This document shows, one piece after another, positions 60,952 through 64,000 of a stretch of 64,000 bases of DNA. The stretch's first letter is position 1. Each line of letters begins with the position of its first letter. The translations under genes were made by a program, and so were the position numbers. The notes under the pieces are model-generated. The model was not told where the DNA came from, did no database searches, and saw nothing but the letters and a program-made list of their open reading frames with translations. Source of the DNA: Acidicapsa ligni (GTDB taxonomy: Bacteria > Acidobacteriota > Terriglobia > Terriglobales > Acidobacteriaceae); assembly GCF_025685655.1 (NCBI RefSeq), contig NZ_JAGSYG010000004.1, positions 558,001 to 622,000 on the forward strand, given 5' to 3'.

Positions 60952-61866
60952 TTGGAACTCAGGCATCTTCGTTACTTTGTAGCAGTGGCTGAAGCGCGTA
61001 GTCTCAAACTCGCGGCAGAAGAGAAATTGCATACGACTCAGCCCTCTCTGAGTCGTCAGATGCGTGACCTTGAGGATGAAGTTGGCACGCCACTTCTCGT
61101 CAGAGGGGCAAAGGGTGTCGAGCTCACATCTGCCGGTCGAGTGTTTCTAGATCACGCACGCGTAATGCTTGCTCAGGCCGAGGCCGCTGTACAATCAGCT
61201 CGGCAAATAGCTCACTCGGCCAAGCCCTCTTTCAGTTTGGGCTTCATGATCGGCCATGATACAACCTGGCTTCCCCAGGCCCTGAAGCTTCTTCGCGACG
61301 AATTGCCCAACATCCATGTAGTGATCTCTACGCAGAACTCACCCCAGCTTGCCACCGCTCTCTTGCATGGTGGAATTGACCTCGCCTTTCTGCGCCGGGA
61401 AGATGGCGGCAATGAGCTGGAATTCAGAACTCTTGTCGAAGAATCATTCGAGGTATTCCTGCCCTCGAATCATCCCCTCGCGGCCAGGGAGGCAATCGAT
61501 GTTCAGGACATTGTCGGTGAAACATTCATCAGCGTTTCTGGAACAGCTCTCAGCATCTCCGGAAAACAGCCGGCACTGCGACGGGCAATCGACAGATATC
61601 TAAAAGACAATGGCATCGAAATTAGACCAAGCCATGAGGTAGACAACCTCGGTGGCGTGATGTCGCTCATCCCTTCTACGCAAGGGATTGCTCTTCTGCC
61701 TCTGTATGCAAAGGCTTTTCTTCCGGACGCCGTTACGACTCGTCCATTGCAGGGTATCGGGCCAAAGATCGACGTATCAGTCGGCTATCGCAGGGCCAAC
61801 CCATCATCCATCCTGAAGCTGTTTCTTTCGCGAATCGACGAACTCACGGCCAAAGCCTCACGATAA
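60952..61866 (+). CDS. LysR-family regulator divergent from the SDR
   Basis: A TTG at 60952, with AGAGGTGG five bases upstream, gives MELRHLRYFVAVAEARSLKL, the standard LysR opening, and 304 residues in all. An ATG at 60928 would add eight residues. The HTH contains LHTTQPSLSRQMRDLEDEVGTPLLVRG. The effector domain has FSLGFMIGHDTTWLPQALKLL, IDLAFLRREDGG and a late TQGIALLPLYAKAFL. Divergent orientation points to regulation of the SDR gene. Confidence 0.9.
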   Translation: MELRHLRYFVAVAEARSLKLAAEEKLHTTQPSLSRQMRDLEDEVGTPLLVRGAKGVELTSAGRVFLDHARVMLAQAEAAVQSARQIAHSAKPSFSLGFMIGHDTTWLPQALKLLRDELPNIHVVISTQNSPQLATALLHGGIDLAFLRREDGGNELEFRTLVEESFEVFLPSNHPLAAREAIDVQDIVGETFISVSGTALSISGKQPALRRAIDRYLKDNGIEIRPSHEVDNLGGVMSLIPSTQGIALLPLYAKAFLPDAVTTRPLQGIGPKIDVSVGYRRANPSSILKLFLSRIDELTAKASR

Positions 61867-61916
61867 GGATCGCGGATGCGGGCGTGAATTCTCTCTGCCA
61901 AATCTATGCTGTGTTT

Positions 61917-62699
61917 TTAGATATGCCTGGATCTGGCCCGAGCGCGAGACCGGCGTGAGTGCCTGCGGACAGCGTGGGGCGTGAATGTCCATTGCCTGAC
62001 CGGGCCTACATCAATATGAACGAACTGGCTTGCAGGATAGTAACCAACACCGCCAGCCCCAATTGACTTGGCCGCATCGCGCAGCAGCGGAGCAGGAACA
62101 CCCGGCACGCGGAGATCGACAGCCTTGGCGAGGATGTGCTGCGAGTGCTCGGCCGCATTGGTCGTTCCACTTTCGCGCAGCATGTCATTCGTTTCCTGGG
62201 AGCGATAGCCAGAGAGCACATCGATCACGCCATTGGACTTTCCCAGCTTGGCCAGCATGGTATGCAGTACGTCAAAGGTACGCGGATCGTAGGCATTCAC
62301 TTCCTGGTTGTGGCTGTCGCGCAAAAAGAGATTGAGCTTGTCCAGGGCCTCGGGAATATATGTGTTGCCGATGCGATACACCACGTCAAGAATCTCACCG
62401 GTAGGACCATGAGCAAGCTTCAACTCGTACTTCTGGCCCTCCGCAGGCGGCTCGTCATCATCCTCGGGCAGCAGGCCTGCACCCGGCAGAGTTGCGTTGA
62501 CAAAAGCATGCGCCAGGGCGTGGAGCCTCGGATGCCTGTGCGTTCCGGACGTGCGAGCGCTGGCATAAGGCGCGACTGCGCTCAGCGAAATAAAGGCGAA
62601 GAGAATAGCAAGTCTGCGGGAAAAAAAGAGCGAGCGAAGAGAATTGGTTAAAGACAGTGACAAATCAGCAAATCTCCGGCTAATAGGTTTGCGCGGCAC
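61917..62699 (-). CDS. DUF882 / M15-like murein peptidase family protein
   Basis: A 260-residue protein with a signal peptide after a basic start (RRLAILFAFISLSAVAPYASA). The catalytic domain (about 110-240) has LNLFLRDSHNQEVNAYDPRTFDVLHTM, VLSGYRSQETNDMLRE, the zinc ligands in HSQHILAKAVDLRVPG (His and Asp) and QFVHIDVGPVRQW (His). This is the pattern of YcbK/MepK, periplasmic zinc endopeptidases that cut peptidoglycan cross-links. The Arg-rich C-terminus (HSRRSRARARSRHI) is unusual. Confidence 0.87.
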   Translation of the reverse strand: MPRKPISRRFADLSLSLTNSLRSLFFSRRLAILFAFISLSAVAPYASARTSGTHRHPRLHALAHAFVNATLPGAGLLPEDDDEPPAEGQKYELKLAHGPTGEILDVVYRIGNTYIPEALDKLNLFLRDSHNQEVNAYDPRTFDVLHTMLAKLGKSNGVIDVLSGYRSQETNDMLRESGTTNAAEHSQHILAKAVDLRVPGVPAPLLRDAAKSIGAGGVGYYPASQFVHIDVGPVRQWTFTPHAVRRHSRRSRARARSRHI

Positions 62700-63035
62700 T
62701 GAAAACCAGGAGACCAGAATAGGGTTTGCCAGTCGTCATTCGCTTCGTCGAGTGTACTTCATGAGGCACGATAATGTATGAGATTCGGTAGAATTATCAG
62801 GAACTTGCGTCAGGGTGAATTATTCGGCACGCCCTCTGAAAAGCCGTTGGGCAAGTTACAGAGTCGATAAGTGTCGAGAAGTACCGCTAAGTGTCGATTA
62901 AGTTGACCTGTCAGCACCAAATAGAATCGCACAGAATCCCTATTATTGCCAGGAACTCTGTGCGGGGAAATTACGAAACCCACATGCTGCTCTTACGCTG
63001 AACATTGTGAATTAAGCAGTTTTTGTTCTGGATCG
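62700..63035. other. Intergenic stretch with TAAGTGTCGA repeats
   Basis: This 336-base spacer contains two copies of TAAGTGTCGA (62868-62877 and 62888-62897) exactly 20 bases apart and no gene-like frame. I see no RNA gene. The repeats could be operator half-sites for the DUF882 gene, about 170 bases away. Confidence 0.4.
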
Positions 63036-64000
63036 TTAGAACGATTCTCCAACCAACTCCTCACTCTTCTTCCAAAGAGCTTCAGCATTCTTTAGATCGA
63101 GCGCATACCCGCGCACTCCTTGGTCCGTTAGGATCATCGTCACATTGTCCGGTACGATATCGCTGACCTGGCAATCCTCACAATACCGGCCACTAATTTC
63201 CTCTGCCGGTGCAACGACACCAGCCCATACAGAAGTCGCAGCTCCCTGCGGAATCGTCTTGAACTGGAAGGCGCTCTTTCCCGCCGCTGCAGCCTCTTCA
63301 TTTATGTGTTTGACCATTGCTTCGAGGTGACTCGCATCCATATGGCGAGCCAACTCCGTCTGGATACCGCCAGGATGGACCGCTGCAGCGACCACACCGC
63401 GCTCACGATGCCGCTGGTTAAACGCGACAGCAAAGAGCACGTTCGCTGTCTTTGATCGGCCGTAAGCAACGAACGGTTCATAGGCAGTCTTCTCGAAGTT
63501 CGGATCATCGAGATCGACGTTTGAGAAGCGGTGGCCCGCCGAGGAGAGGTTAATCAACCGCGACCCAGCTCCCAGCAGCGAAGCAATTCGGTTGACGAAG
63601 ACAAAGTGGCCAAGATGATTGGTCCCGAACTGTGTCTCGAACCCATCGGCAGTGTGGCCGAAAGGCGTAGCCATGACACCGGCATTTGCGATGATTACGT
63701 CGAAGTTCTCGCCCTTTTTGACCAATCTATCGGCAGCGGCACGCACGCTTTTAAGATTGGCAAGGTCGAGCTCGATAAGCTCAAAACTTCCGCCATTAGC
63801 AGCAGCGTCCCTTCGGACCTCGGCGGTTGCCGCTTCAGCTTTTGAGAGATCGCGCGCGGCACCGACAACATGCGCGCCATGTGCGACGAGAGACCGTGCT
63901 GTTTCCACGCCGATCCCGGCAGACACTCCGGTTACGAGAATCCTTTTCCCCTTCAGATTCACGCCTTTCAACACATCTTCCGTGGTTGAGGTAATACCAA
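63036..64000 (-). CDS. Short-chain dehydrogenase, retinol-dehydrogenase-like (5' end outside window)
   Basis: The glycine motif is KRILVTGVSAGIGVETARSL, then FDVIIANAGVMATPFGHTADGFETQFGTNHLGHFVF. The catalytic Ser is in LINLSSAGHRFSN and the Tyr-Lys in YEPFVAYGRSKTANVLF. These are the marks of the large SDR subgroup that contains retinol dehydrogenases and plant light-dependent reductases. A GTG at 63974 could start it, but the frame is open to the window edge and the upstream residues (GITSTTEDVLKGVNLKGK) match the usual N-terminus of the subgroup, so I believe the true start lies beyond 64000. Confidence 0.85.
   Translation of the reverse strand, partial: GITSTTEDVLKGVNLKGKRILVTGVSAGIGVETARSLVAHGAHVVGAARDLSKAEAATAEVRRDAAANGGSFELIELDLANLKSVRAAADRLVKKGENFDVIIANAGVMATPFGHTADGFETQFGTNHLGHFVFVNRIASLLGAGSRLINLSSAGHRFSNVDLDDPNFEKTAYEPFVAYGRSKTANVLFAVAFNQRHRERGVVAAAVHPGGIQTELARHMDASHLEAMVKHINEEAAAAGKSAFQFKTIPQGAATSVWAGVVAPAEEISGRYCEDCQVSDIVPDNVTMILTDQGVRGYALDLKNAEALWKKSEELVGESF

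Overview
The window looks like a chromosomal segment of an acidobacterium (Acidobacteriota, Terriglobia / Acidobacteriaceae type). The main clues are two very large Oar-like TonB-dependent receptors with an N-terminal carboxypeptidase-regulatory-like domain, a membrane-anchored winged-helix regulator of a kind common in that group, a DUF5107-TPR protein, frequent TTG/GTG starts and moderately high GC. This is inferred from protein families only; no rRNA is present.

Layout. 1-3.2 kb: end of a glutathione-independent formaldehyde dehydrogenase gene, a class A beta-lactamase and a membrane-bound winged-helix regulator. 3.4-8.3 kb: first TonB-dependent receptor and a secreted type I phosphodiesterase. 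8.5-26 kb: a carbohydrate locus with GH36 alpha-galactosidase, a LacI-type regulator, an operon of DUF5107-TPR protein, sugar porter and GH97 enzyme, a second TonB-dependent receptor and a GH2 beta-mannosidase. A shared motif, GCACGTTACCG, lies in front of the regulator/GH36 pair, the DUF5107 operon and the second receptor. At the receptor it sits between a TTGACA -35 and an AATAAT -10. Alpha-galactosidase plus beta-mannosidase points to galactomannan-type oligosaccharides.

26-31.4 kb: a Crp/Fnr regulator with FNR-like cysteines, tRNA-Pro, tRNA-His and tRNA-Arg, and a decayed integrative element (29.84-31.38 kb). The element is bounded by an 18-bp repeat of the tRNA-Arg 3' end and holds a broken tyrosine integrase, a 44-aa small ORF and a 144-aa membrane protein. 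31.4-35.8 kb: a Weimberg-type operon (D-xylonate dehydratase, 2-keto-3-deoxy-pentonate dehydratase, alpha-ketoglutarate semialdehyde dehydrogenase) converting xylonate to 2-oxoglutarate. 36.5-39.9 kb: trehalose synthesis, in which the trehalose-6-phosphate synthase is fused to a two-TM sensor and HAMP-like segment. 40-44.5 kb: a fused BcsA-BcsB cellulose synthase with a PilZ domain and no other bcs gene nearby. 44.9-46.8 kb: a DUF3309 miniprotein and a YXWGXW-like lipoprotein with a Pro/Arg/Gln tail.

47.1-54.1 kb: a tripartite RND efflux operon divergent from a LysR regulator. 54.1-64 kb: mixed stress and regulatory genes: an epimerase pseudogene, cupin, AhpD-like protein, LOG protein, MocR regulator, DUF302 protein, SnoaL-like protein divergent from a TetR regulator with two clear operators, SDR divergent from LysR, a DUF882 murein peptidase-like protein, and an SDR running off the right edge.

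No CRISPR array, intact transposon or prophage was seen. The features of most interest are the LacI-centred galactomannan regulon, the sensor-trehalose synthase fusion, the orphan BcsAB fusion and the decayed tRNA-Arg island.
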